From Heterotrichella gracilis (Eukaryota > Sar > Xanthophyceae > Tribonematales > Xanthonemataceae): a stretch of DNA of 64,000 nt. Positions 6,902 through 15,983 of this stretch are shown in pieces (the first letter of the stretch is position 1; each line of letters starts with the position of its first letter). Below the pieces are notes generated by a model. That model saw only the letters and a list, made by a program, of their open reading frames with translations, made no database searches and was not told the DNA's origin. Made by a program: the position numbers and the translations under genes. Where the stretch lies: the NCBI GenBank assembly GCA_032358255.1, contig JAULBX010011099.1, positions 620,001 to 684,000 of the forward strand, in the 5' to 3' direction.

Positions 6902-9133
6902 CTACTTTGCCGGTAATGGCGGATTATCAATCAACAGATCATCTAAAAAACGTTCCATCATTTCGGTGATCACAATATCCGGCTTTTCCTTTGCAATGAT
7001 AGTTGGAAAAAATAAGGAAGACCAGATATAGGTTTGACGATTAAAATGTTTTGAAAAATAAGGGATGAGGTAGTTTGAATAGGAGTCGCGGTTCATCACA
7101 ATGTTAGGCATTGTCGTGTCTTTGCCTTGATATACAATTAGGGAATGAACGGAATGATATTCAGGATAATGAGGTGCAGGGATACTTTCTGAGCTATTTA
7201 CATCTGGGTGAACCGGTAAGAATTCATGACGCGTGATCACACCGCTAAGAGAGATCAGTTTTGAAAGATCGGCTTCTGTTGATTCTTCCTCTATCCATTT
7301 GATCTCATTCAAAGGAATGGGTGTTTTTATGTTTGGAAAATCTTTTTGAATGCTTTTTATGATGGCCTCATAAGCAAAGTAAGAGCCAAATAAATTCCAA
7401 TGCGAGTCCGAGCGATAATACAGATCTCTGGTGTATGTTTGTTTGGCCTTGAGCATTGGGCTGTATACATCAATGACATTAATGTTGCTGTGTTTATTAA
7501 GATATTCTGTGAACTGTTCTAATTTTGGTTTTTTAATGTATTGATAAATTCCTTCACCAACCTTTTCCTGATAAAAGTAATGAGAGAGTCTAGGAAAAAG
7601 CAGGTAATAGGCAATTCCTTGTGACTTTAACCAATCTCTTCGCTCTTCAAGGGTTCGCGTCATTTTTTGAAGCTCCGCTTCTGTATACAAGGTTTTATTT
7701 TCATATACCATTTTAACGTTCTCACCTATGTAAAACATCCAGTTTTCCTTTCCGAAGTAAACCATAGGGTTAGTTGCTAATTCAGAAAACACCTTGTATT
7801 TGCTGTAGTTATTCGCTATAATTAATTGGCCTCTGCCCGGCAGCTGATCCTTCATGTAGTATTCAAGCTGTTTGGTATAATCTTTTAATTTATTGTCATT
7901 TGTATAACGAGGCAAAGGAAAGGCTAATCTTTTTTCTTCGCTCATTATGAGTCGCTCGGCATTAAATAAGTAAAAAGCAGGAGTAAAAAAACAAATCAAT
8001 AAAAACGCATAAGAGATGGCATTTTTAGGTTCAGAAGAAATTACGGTGCTTAAGAAAAGAAGTATGGCATAACAGATCAAACAAAACATCAAATACAGAC
8101 TGTTTCTTAGGAAGTCGAGTTGTTTAATAGGTTTAGTGAATTCTGCGCTTGTTAAACATAAATAAGGATCTTGCTTTGTATTTGAAAATCCACTGTTATC
8201 AAAAACTAATCCATTTCCGTTAAGCATGTAAGGTTTAACTTGATTTAGTGGCCACGTTTTACTAAAAAAGCCTAATTGATAGTTGACCTCCATATTATTT
8301 ATAGAGCGAACACTATCTTCTAAATTTATTCTGTAAAACTGGTATTGATGTGGATAGGCTTGAGTTTTGCGGATGCCTATGGTGTCGTTGTAACTAACAG
8401 ATAGGTTCTGCTTAAACATAGGGATATCATTAAAGAAAAACGTGCAGGATTTATTCGGACTAAAATCACTGATACGAATTTGTCCACTGGCTTCTTTACC
8501 CAGATACCACAGAAAGAATAACAGAAAGAAACTTATTAGGTAAGCATTCATAAATTCTTTGCGATTTGGTTTAAAATAAAAACTCACCAGAAAAAATAAG
8601 AGTGTAATAACTGCCAGAACTATTTTTTTAAAGGTAGAGATAGAATCACTTTTCCAGGTTAAAGGCAACTTGAGGTCAATCCAAATATCACCGGAATCTT
8701 TGCTTACCAGTATTAATTGATTGTTGTTGTTTAATAGTTTACAATTAGCACTTAATACAAAGGAATTAAATTGTTCGGGCTGCAGACTGTAAACCGTTTC
8801 GTCAATTAAAAAATTAAGAGATAAAAAATGCAGCGTGTCATGCTTTCCAACATGCTCGATTTTTAAACGAAACCCTTTTTCATCGGTTTTTCTTTTGCTC
8901 TCAAAATAATCTAGTTGAGTATAAGTATTAAAGGGGCCGTTCCAGCTCACTAAAGGCGATTCATTTTTATAAAAAACAACAGATTTAACACCGTTTGATT
9001 GAAGGCTGGAATAAAATTGAAAGCTTTCTGAATTTGGACTCAAGGTATGTTCAGCTTTATAAAAAAAATAGAAGGCTAGCGGAAATGCCAATAAAAGCAG
9101 ATAAAGAAGATTAAGACGTGGTTTTTTACTCAT
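6902..9133 (-). CDS. AlgJ/AlgX-like (DHHW) polysaccharide O-acetylation protein, large form
   Basis: 743 aa from the ATG at 9133 (MSKKPRLN), which overlaps the stop of the preceding gene by 8 nt. The frame is open to 9214 but that extension lies inside the upstream coding sequence. The first half has several membrane helices (about 8-24, 170-190, 200-220, 340-365, 375-390) and an unassigned beta-rich extracytoplasmic part. The second half is the SGNH-like acetyltransferase domain of the AlgJ/AlgX/DHHW family, with the motif YRSDSHWNLFGSYFAYEAI and a late catalytic-type MNRDSYSNYLIPY. It should transfer acetyl groups, passed across the membrane by the MBOAT protein, to the exported glycan. It is the last gene of the operon and a distant paralogue of the gene before it. 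Confidence 0.8.
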   Translation of the reverse strand: MSKKPRLNLLYLLLLAFPLAFYFFYKAEHTLSPNSESFQFYSSLQSNGVKSVVFYKNESPLVSWNGPFNTYTQLDYFESKRKTDEKGFRLKIEHVGKHDTLHFLSLNFLIDETVYSLQPEQFNSFVLSANCKLLNNNNQLILVSKDSGDIWIDLKLPLTWKSDSISTFKKIVLAVITLLFFLVSFYFKPNRKEFMNAYLISFFLLFFLWYLGKEASGQIRISDFSPNKSCTFFFNDIPMFKQNLSVSYNDTIGIRKTQAYPHQYQFYRINLEDSVRSINNMEVNYQLGFFSKTWPLNQVKPYMLNGNGLVFDNSGFSNTKQDPYLCLTSAEFTKPIKQLDFLRNSLYLMFCLICYAILLFLSTVISSEPKNAISYAFLLICFFTPAFYLFNAERLIMSEEKRLAFPLPRYTNDNKLKDYTKQLEYYMKDQLPGRGQLIIANNYSKYKVFSELATNPMVYFGKENWMFYIGENVKMVYENKTLYTEAELQKMTRTLEERRDWLKSQGIAYYLLFPRLSHYFYQEKVGEGIYQYIKKPKLEQFTEYLNKHSNINVIDVYSPMLKAKQTYTRDLYYRSDSHWNLFGSYFAYEAIIKSIQKDFPNIKTPIPLNEIKWIEEESTEADLSKLISLSGVITRHEFLPVHPDVNSSESIPAPHYPEYHSVHSLIVYQGKDTTMPNIVMNRDSYSNYLIPYFSKHFNRQTYIWSSLFFPTIIAKEKPDIVITEMMERFLDDLLIDNPPLPAK

Positions 9134-10838
9134 TTTCTTTAAATGGGTTAAATAGGTTAAACAAAAACATTTCACAGTTTTCCTGAATGACAATATCCGG
9201 TTTGTACTCATCAATTAATTTTTGACTGATGTTTTGATCCCAAATGAATATGCTTTCATTAAAGTGTCTTGCAATAAGCCATTTCCATTGTTCTGAATAC
9301 GAATCTCTGAAAACTAAAACTTTTCCTTTGGCGCTTTTATTGGTGTATTTGTAAATTGGAATTTGAAAGACGCCGTTGACTATGGTTTCTACAATGGTAT
9401 CTGATTTTGCCTGGATAAGAATTTTCTCTTTTTTGAATACCTTATTCATTAAAATTAGTTTTGATAGATCTGCATCTTCCGTATAAACTGTATCAAGTGT
9501 TATTTCATTTTCCGCCAAAGGTTCACCCACCCAAGGATGTTCTTGCTGTATCCGATCAATTAACTTTCTGTAGGCTAAAAAAGCACCCCATTCATTCCAG
9601 TGAAGATCGTATTGATAAAACAGGCGTTGCTTAGGAAAGCTGCGGTGCCGTTCTTTTAAAAGAGAAATTATATCTATGTAAAATGTAGCTTTTTTGCTTT
9701 GAACTTCCTTAGCAAATTGCTCAGTCATTTTGCAGCATTTTTTTTGAAGGAGCAAATAGTTTGGTAAAAGCTCTTCATTGATAGTTTGTTTAATTGGAGG
9801 AATGGTGAGGTAATAATAAATATTCTGTTTTGCCAGCTGATTTTGTTTATGAAGGATATTTGCAAAGAGTGCTGTTAATTCCTCGGGACTTAGTCTGCGC
9901 TTTCCGGTAATATCATCTGAAAAAAGACTATTGGCTGGGAAGAATTCGAAATTTTGTCCAATATACATTCTATCAGGCATGGGAGAGGTTTTAAAGACAT
10001 TTATCTTTAAATAAGAATTCAGATACACCAGCTTTTGTTTGAAGGCAAAATGATCAACAAACCAATTTGTATAGGCACTGAAATATTTTTTTGGTTGAAT
10101 GACCAAGCTGTCAATGGCTGGCTTAGTGGCTAAGGCGCGATTTTCGATGCTGGAAGGTTTTTTATAAAAATGAAGGACCAAATTGCACCAATAGATACCG
10201 GTGATCATAAAAAAAAGACTTATAAGAACAATTTGCTTATACTTCAATGAAATAAGCAGCGCCTGAATTCGTTGCTTAACGAACAGGAAAAGCACACTTG
10301 AAAAAACAATGCATAATCCTAAGATCAAAAGATCTTTGAATGTAAATTCAGACGAAACACTTCTATTTTTATAAGGGATGGAAAGAACCAGGTAAGGGTC
10401 TGAATTGGGTTTATTTCTTTGAAGAAGCGTGTGAGTGGCGCCTTTATACACCAATAATCCATTTAAAGTGGCCTTATCAAAGTTTGAAATTGAAAGCGGT
10501 TCTAAAAGCCCCTTAATGGATATTTGTTTAAGCAAGGCAAGATCAAAGTCTGTGTCTGGATCGATCCTGATTTCAACTAAGGAGTCCAGATCTGTAAACT
10601 GAAATTCATATTGGTAAGTATCGATCGATGTTTTTTGAGTCAAATGTTGTTGATCTGAAAATCCTTTCCCGTCATTCCAATATAGACTAAGATCTTCGCT
10701 CTTAAAACTCTGATAATATATGGTGATGCTGACCTTGCCTTTCTCAATCAAATATCTTTTTGCTAAAAGCAGGGTAATGACATTGATCAATAAAAACAAG
10801 CCTGATAAAATGGAAAAGTATTTTACTGAGCGGATCAA
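9126..10838 (-). CDS. AlgJ/AlgX-like (DHHW) polysaccharide O-acetylation protein, small form
   Basis: 570 aa. An N-terminal membrane helix (about 7-27) is followed by a beta-rich stretch, then helices near 168-187 and 200-222. The SGNH-like domain fills the C-terminal half, with the family signature YQYDLHWNEWGAFLAYRKL (about 415-433) and VFRDSYSEQWKWLI near the end. ATG at 10838 overlaps the MBOAT stop by 4 nt. Together with the MBOAT protein it forms a periplasmic O-acetylation machine like AlgI/AlgJ. Having two such proteins behind one MBOAT suggests two acceptor positions or a chaperone/transferase split. Confidence 0.82.
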   Translation of the reverse strand: MIRSVKYFSILSGLFLLINVITLLLAKRYLIEKGKVSITIYYQSFKSEDLSLYWNDGKGFSDQQHLTQKTSIDTYQYEFQFTDLDSLVEIRIDPDTDFDLALLKQISIKGLLEPLSISNFDKATLNGLLVYKGATHTLLQRNKPNSDPYLVLSIPYKNRSVSSEFTFKDLLILGLCIVFSSVLFLFVKQRIQALLISLKYKQIVLISLFFMITGIYWCNLVLHFYKKPSSIENRALATKPAIDSLVIQPKKYFSAYTNWFVDHFAFKQKLVYLNSYLKINVFKTSPMPDRMYIGQNFEFFPANSLFSDDITGKRRLSPEELTALFANILHKQNQLAKQNIYYYLTIPPIKQTINEELLPNYLLLQKKCCKMTEQFAKEVQSKKATFYIDIISLLKERHRSFPKQRLFYQYDLHWNEWGAFLAYRKLIDRIQQEHPWVGEPLAENEITLDTVYTEDADLSKLILMNKVFKKEKILIQAKSDTIVETIVNGVFQIPIYKYTNKSAKGKVLVFRDSYSEQWKWLIARHFNESIFIWDQNISQKLIDEYKPDIVIQENCEMFLFNLFNPFKENE

Positions 10839-12226
10839 AAACGGTAGTATATAAAGGGATTATACGTTTCTGTGGCCAAATTAATAATGCTGAGTAAAAA
10901 CAAAGCCATTAAAAAAACAAGATCGCCATAGCTTATCAGCGTTTTTATGCGCTGACTCTTAAACAACACGATCTTGTGCCAAGGCACAGAAAAAATAATG
11001 GCAAGGACTAAGATGGTCCATTGCTCATAAGACATAAACACGTTTATTGGTAAAACCCCTTCTGTCCCGGCAATTAAATACATCTTCTTTAAGTAGACCA
11101 TGATCTTACTAAAATCTTCTACGGTAAAAAACAACCAGGAGGTTACTATCACAATCATCATATAGAAATGCGAAACAATGGCCGATCGGCTCAGTACTTT
11201 TTGTAAGAACAAGCGTTCAATGGCAACTAAACTGCCATGCATCATTCCCCACACAATAAAATTCCAGGAAGCACCATGCCAGATACCGGTACACAAAAAC
11301 ACAATAAAAAGATTACGGTAGGTTTTTAATTCTCCTCCTTTACTTCCGCCTAGCGGTATATAGAGGTAGTCTTTAAACCAAAAGGAAAGTGATAAATGCC
11401 AGCGTTGCCAGAATTCTTTGACCGATCGTGCAATGTATGGAAAGTTAAAGTTCTCCGGAAAATCAAAACCAAATAATTTGGCCAAGCCAATGGCCATGTC
11501 TGAATAACCTGAAAAATCATAATAAATTTGAAAACTGTAGGCGATGATGGCTATCCAAACAACGCCTGTGCCAACTAATTCGGTTTGTGTATTAAAGATC
11601 TGTTCAGCCAAGGATCCAAGTGTATTAGCGATCAGCACTTTTTTAGCCAGTCCAATAATAAACCGACGAATACCCTCGGTAGTTTTATCAATCGTAATTT
11701 CCCTTTTAAACAATTGTAAAGAGATATCGTGATAACGTACAATTGGCCCTGCTACTAATTGCGGAAAAAAGGTGATGTATAATAAAAGATTGGCTAAACT
11801 TTTTTGAACTAGTTTATTATCACGGTATACATCAATGATGTAGGACATGCCGTGAAAAGTAAAAAATGAAATACCTATGGGCAGAATTATATGGTGCTGC
11901 TCAAGTTGTGTGAACCCTATCAGGTTAAGATTTTCAACTATAAAATCAAAATACTTGTAATACCCCAGCAAACCTAAGTTAAGCAGAACGCCAAGAACCA
12001 TGGCCTGCTTTTTAAATGGGCTCAAAGCAATAGCCATGCCTATAACATAATTCAACAAGGCAGATAATATGACCAGAATAACCAGAGCGCCTTCTCCCCA
12101 GGCATAAAAGAGCAAACTAAACAAAAGCAGGAAAATATTCTTTAAAGGAATCTGTTTGATCAAATAATTGCCAAAAAGTACCAGGGGCAAAAAGAAAAAC
12201 AGAAAAATGACCGAGCTAAATACCAT
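10835..12226 (-). CDS. MBOAT family O-acyltransferase (AlgI-like)
   Basis: 463 aa with about eleven membrane helices. The MBOAT active-site region is clear: RWHLSLSFWFKDYLYIPLGGS and then GIWHGASWNFIVWGMMHG, which carries the conserved His residues. Family members move an acetyl group from a cytoplasmic donor across the inner membrane for glycan O-acetylation. It lies 16 bp after the double glycosyltransferase gene and overlaps the DHHW gene, so polymer synthesis and its decoration are co-transcribed. Confidence 0.93.
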   Translation of the reverse strand: MVFSSVIFLFFFLPLVLFGNYLIKQIPLKNIFLLLFSLLFYAWGEGALVILVILSALLNYVIGMAIALSPFKKQAMVLGVLLNLGLLGYYKYFDFIVENLNLIGFTQLEQHHIILPIGISFFTFHGMSYIIDVYRDNKLVQKSLANLLLYITFFPQLVAGPIVRYHDISLQLFKREITIDKTTEGIRRFIIGLAKKVLIANTLGSLAEQIFNTQTELVGTGVVWIAIIAYSFQIYYDFSGYSDMAIGLAKLFGFDFPENFNFPYIARSVKEFWQRWHLSLSFWFKDYLYIPLGGSKGGELKTYRNLFIVFLCTGIWHGASWNFIVWGMMHGSLVAIERLFLQKVLSRSAIVSHFYMMIVIVTSWLFFTVEDFSKIMVYLKKMYLIAGTEGVLPINVFMSYEQWTILVLAIIFSVPWHKIVLFKSQRIKTLISYGDLVFLMALFLLSIINLATETYNPFIYYRF

Positions 12227-12242
12227 AGTGTTTTTAAATGTT

Positions 12243-14369
12243 CTATATTTTAATGGCGAAGTTTTCTGCGCCCAAAGTTAAATTCGGATTGTAACACGGA
12301 TCATGATCCACATATTTCATCCATTTTTTTCTGAATTTATTTACTTCTTTTACATGACGTTTATATGATTCAGAAGTAGAATGCGGATGACCGCGTGAAA
12401 CGGATTCATAATGATACAACTCAACATGCGGCACATACACATTATTCAATCCTTCTTCTTTTAATTTTAAACAAAAATCAACATCATTATACTCCACCAC
12501 AAACTCCTCACTAAAGCCATTTACCTTGTCGTAAATTTCGCTTCTTACCATAATACAGGCTGCAGTTAAGGCTGAATAATTATTGAGCAAGTTCACATAA
12601 TTAAAATAACCCGGACCATCTCTATCTTCACCAATAAAAGCATGTGAAGCTACGCCACCCAGTCCAACCACCACACCGGCATGCTGAATGGTATCGTCAT
12701 CGTATAATAATTTAGGACCAACTACGCCTATCTCCGGTCTTTGTGCGTGTTCCATCAAACCTTCTATCCAATCAGGAGTTATGATCTCGGTATCGTTGTT
12801 TAAAAGAATCAAATACTTCCCATGAGAATGTTTTCGTCCAACATTCATTAATCGGGCAAAATTAAAACTCTCTTCATCCCGAATAACTTTAAATTTAAAT
12901 CGGTTTTGATTCTTGTACTTTTCGATGGCTTTAAAAAAACCTTTTTCAGCACTGTTGTTATCAATCAGGATGATCTCATAATTTTTGTAAGTGGATGTTT
13001 CTACAATAGAATCAATGCACTTTACAAGATAATCTTGTTTGTTTTTGGTGGGAATAATAATGCTGACCAATTCATCAGGTTCTTTGATCTTCATGCGCAC
13101 CTGATAGCCTCTGAATCCATCCAGAAAATCGAATGTGGCAGAATACCCTCTTCTTTCCATTGCTTCCGTAAGTGCTTGTTGGGCCGCTCTGTAGGCATAA
13201 GGTTTGGCCGATTCACTCGAAGCGGCACTTTGGTTGTGAATGCGCCAATGATACAAGACTTCGGGAATGTGATAAATGTTTTTAAATCTTTCGGTATAAC
13301 GCAGTACCAGATCATAATCCTGACTGCCTTCAAAACCTGTTCTCCAGCCACCAATTTCATTGAGTTGATTGGTTTTAAAAACGCAAACATGACCTAAATA
13401 ATTTCGAGACAATAAACTATCCGGGCTCCAGTCCGGTTTAAAATGCGGCACCGAGTGAATGTCATTTTCATCAATTTTATCTTCATCTGTATAAATGAGA
13501 TCGGCATCAGGCTGTTGATTAATGCATTTAACAATTTCAAAAAGTGCATTCTCTGCCAACACATCATCCTGATCCATCAGTAAGGTGTATTCTCCCGAAG
13601 CAAGTTCTAATGCCGAATTAGACGCCCGTGATATATGTCCATTCTCTTTTCGGTAAACGACTTTAATGTTAGGATGTTTTTTGCAATACTCGTCAATAGT
13701 GAGTTTTACATCTTCGTCACTAGATTGATCATCGGCCAGACAAATTTCCCAATGAGGATAAAATTGATTGATAATAGAATCCAGCGCCTTCTTAAAAAAA
13801 TCAATGGGCGGGTCATATACCGGAATCACAATACTGATAAGTGGTTTGTAAGCAAAGTTTTTTTGTGTTTTTAGAATCTGTTTACGTTTATCTTTTGTGA
13901 GTAGTCTACGCGTGAGATATTGATTATAATCCGCCTGGTTAGAAAGCACGTCGGTGAACACTTCAACAATGACCACTTTTTTGATCTCTACCAATAAATA
14001 AACATGTTTTAAGATCTTTGCAAAGATGATTCGGAGTAAACGCCCGCCGCGCTTAAAAACATAATGGTAAAGGGTGGAGAAAATATTTTTTTTGTTTCCT
14101 TTTTTGACGCTGCCTCTTAAACGCTTTAAATAAAGCGCCATAAATTTTCTGAATTTATAGAAATTACTCCCTTCCAATTCAGCTACCTTTTTAATCAACT
14201 GGTCGATGCTCTTAAAGGCATTGTTTAATTGTTCATGTAAATGCCCAATGTCTCTTTTAGCTTGAATAACATCATGAACCAGATCTTCTCTTGATTTGAG
14301 TTTAAGTTTTTGTAGTTCGTTTCGTTCCTTAAGCGAAGTCTTTTGTATTTTTGTAGGATTGTGTTCCAT
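12243..14369 (-). CDS. Two-domain GT2 glycosyltransferase
   Basis: 708 aa. The N-terminal ~150 residues are basic and helical, with a coiled coil (VAELEGSNFYK) and an amphipathic region. Two GT-A (family 2) domains follow: one at about 170-400 (ISIVIPVYDPP, LLMDQDDVL, LIYTDEDKID) and one at about 430-690 (VSIIIPTKNKQ, LILLNNDTEI). Both keep DxD-like acidic pairs, so both may be active and add two sugars or two linkages. The start overlaps the Wzt stop by one base (TAATG), so it is cotranscribed with the exporter. It is expected to work in the cytoplasm, building the glycan chain. Confidence 0.9.
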   Translation of the reverse strand: MEHNPTKIQKTSLKERNELQKLKLKSREDLVHDVIQAKRDIGHLHEQLNNAFKSIDQLIKKVAELEGSNFYKFRKFMALYLKRLRGSVKKGNKKNIFSTLYHYVFKRGGRLLRIIFAKILKHVYLLVEIKKVVIVEVFTDVLSNQADYNQYLTRRLLTKDKRKQILKTQKNFAYKPLISIVIPVYDPPIDFFKKALDSIINQFYPHWEICLADDQSSDEDVKLTIDEYCKKHPNIKVVYRKENGHISRASNSALELASGEYTLLMDQDDVLAENALFEIVKCINQQPDADLIYTDEDKIDENDIHSVPHFKPDWSPDSLLSRNYLGHVCVFKTNQLNEIGGWRTGFEGSQDYDLVLRYTERFKNIYHIPEVLYHWRIHNQSAASSESAKPYAYRAAQQALTEAMERRGYSATFDFLDGFRGYQVRMKIKEPDELVSIIIPTKNKQDYLVKCIDSIVETSTYKNYEIILIDNNSAEKGFFKAIEKYKNQNRFKFKVIRDEESFNFARLMNVGRKHSHGKYLILLNNDTEIITPDWIEGLMEHAQRPEIGVVGPKLLYDDDTIQHAGVVVGLGGVASHAFIGEDRDGPGYFNYVNLLNNYSALTAACIMVRSEIYDKVNGFSEEFVVEYNDVDFCLKLKEEGLNNVYVPHVELYHYESVSRGHPHSTSESYKRHVKEVNKFRKKWMKYVDHDPCYNPNLTLGAENFAIKI

Positions 14370-15109
14370 TAAGTAAATAAGTTCAAATAGTGATTGATCG
14401 CTTCATCTGCTGTGCCGTCACAACTAATTTTTCCATGTTCAAGACATACACCTCTTTCGCAAATTTCTTTTACCTCATCCGGATTATGTGACACAAAAAG
14501 GATGGTGGCTCCGCTTTTTTTGATCTCGTGTATGCGTCGTTTACACTTTTCCTGAAATCCTTTATCGCCAACGGCAAGAACTTCATCAATCATCATTAAT
14601 TCAGGATCAGAAGTAACCACGCTGCTAAAAGCCAATCTTGCCAACATTCCGGTTGAATACATTTTGGTTGGCATGTTTAATTGCTCCATAGATAATTCTG
14701 AAAACGAAGCAACTTGATCGATCAAGGCAGCGATCGTTGATTTCGAATAGTGACCACTCAGGGCTGTGTAGATCTTAATATTTTCGATGCCTGTTAATTC
14801 TAATTCAATTCCGGCACCTAAGGCAAGCAGGGGCGACACCGGAATATTTACTTGACAGGTACCCTTACTTGGGGCAATGATGCCGGCAATGGTACGTAAG
14901 AGGGTGCTTTTTCCTTCGCCGTTTCTGCCTAAAATGCCAAGCGATTCGCCTTTGTATATAGTCAGATTGATCTCTTGTAATACCGTTTTAAATTCAAAAG
15001 GAGAAAACAAACCGCCTTTTAAAACAAAGTCTTTAATAGAATAAATGCCTCGTCGGTTGTGCATGTAACTTACCGAGACATCCTGTAATTCTATAGCGAC
15101 TGTTTTCAT
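14369..15109 (-). CDS. wzt: Polysaccharide ABC exporter ATPase (Wzt/TagH type)
   Basis: 246 aa: Walker A GRNGEGKS (about 62-69), the degenerate signature TGMLARLAFSS typical of polysaccharide exporters, Walker B LMMIDEVLAVGD, and switch His in VSHNPDEV. It ends directly after the nucleotide-binding domain and so lacks the C-terminal carbohydrate-binding domain of long Wzt proteins. Export should therefore not depend on recognition of a chain-end cap through this protein. It pairs with the permease encoded 42 bp upstream. Confidence 0.92.
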   Translation of the reverse strand: MKTVAIELQDVSVSYMHNRRGIYSIKDFVLKGGLFSPFEFKTVLQEINLTIYKGESLGILGRNGEGKSTLLRTIAGIIAPSKGTCQVNIPVSPLLALGAGIELELTGIENIKIYTALSGHYSKSTIAALIDQVASFSELSMEQLNMPTKMYSTGMLARLAFSSVVTSDPELMMIDEVLAVGDKGFQEKCKRRIHEIKKSGATILFVSHNPDEVKEICERGVCLEHGKISCDGTADEAINHYLNLFT

Positions 15110-15151
15110 TAATTGAGATGGAAGTAATTATGTTTCGTTTTTTTTGGTCTA

Positions 15152-15910
15152 TTATAAATTAGAAATAAATCCGTTTTTTGTTTTTTTGTAAATAAAAACA
15201 CTCACAAAAAAAGTCAGTAACGTAATGATCACACAATACAAACTGTGTCTGAGGTCGGGAGCAACGCCTTCGTGAAGTACTTTTCGAATGATGAAGAGGA
15301 AATGGTAGAGCGGATTAAGTTTGAAATAAAACGTGTATTGCTGTGGAATGATGTCAATGCCATAAGCAATAGGGGTAAGATAAAATAGCGCCGGATTAAG
15401 GGTGTTCCATAAGATGCCTACATCTCTGAAAAAAACATTGAGTGAGCCAAGAATCAATCCAACCGAAAAGGCAAAAACCGAAAAAAGCAGAATAATTGGA
15501 AGGATGTAAAGAAAGCTCCAATTAATGCTTAAATGCAAATAGATCATCAGAAGGAAAAAGAGCAGAAATCCGGCTAAAAAGCTAATGAGTTCAGTCAATT
15601 GCTCTGAAAAGGAATAAAGAATTTTTTTGACATGAAGTGATTTGATCAAATGTGAGTTTTTGATGAAAGTTTGTGAAAGTTGATTACAACTGCCCGAAAA
15701 GTAAACCCAAAAGATCAACCCACTTAAAACAAACAATGAGTAGTTTTCAATGTGTGAAAAAGCCTTTGAAAACACAAAATTAAAGATCAATAAATAGAAT
15801 AGGGGATGTATAAAACTCCAAACAATACCCAGCATCGAATGCTTGTATTTTAACTGAAGATTTTTATAAACTAAAAAATAGAGAGTATATGTTTGTTTGC
15901 TGTTAAACAA
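15152..15910 (-). CDS. wzm: Polysaccharide ABC exporter permease (Wzm type)
   Basis: 252 aa, ABC-2 type permease with six membrane helices and the family opening LVYKNLQLKYKHSMLGIVWSFIHPLFYLL. The only usable start is TTG at 15910; the first ATG lies at residue 26 inside the conserved segment. First gene of the minus-strand arm, divergent from the GT4 gene with a short shared upstream region. It carries undecaprenyl-linked glycan across the inner membrane with the Wzt-like ATPase. Confidence 0.9.
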   Translation of the reverse strand: MFNSKQTYTLYFLVYKNLQLKYKHSMLGIVWSFIHPLFYLLIFNFVFSKAFSHIENYSLFVLSGLIFWVYFSGSCNQLSQTFIKNSHLIKSLHVKKILYSFSEQLTELISFLAGFLLFFLLMIYLHLSINWSFLYILPIILLFSVFAFSVGLILGSLNVFFRDVGILWNTLNPALFYLTPIAYGIDIIPQQYTFYFKLNPLYHFLFIIRKVLHEGVAPDLRHSLYCVIITLLTFFVSVFIYKKTKNGFISNL

Positions 15911-15946
15911 GCACCTAAAATAACATTTTTTGCTTACATATTTCTG

Positions 15947-15977
15947 TTTGCCCTTCCTTTTTCTCTTTTTATATTCG
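15947..15977 (+). promoter_or_regulatory. Promoter of the GT4 arm (TTTG - 19 bp - TATATTCG)
   Basis: TTTG at 15947-15950 and TATATTCG at 15970-15977, one base from TAnnTTTG, separated by exactly 19 bp. The expected transcription start (about 15982-15984) coincides with the ATG at 15984, which would make a leaderless or almost leaderless mRNA. Confidence 0.45.
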
Positions 15978-15983
15978 GGCTTT

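Noticed and set aside
9134-9214. N-terminal extension of the large DHHW protein from 9214
   Set aside because: The added 27 residues lie in another frame of the upstream coding sequence; ATG 9133 gives the normal signal-anchor start and an 8-nt overlap.
12906-13397. 163-aa plus-strand frame inside the double GT2 gene
   Set aside because: Antisense to strongly conserved GT-A motifs; no own promoter or family resemblance.
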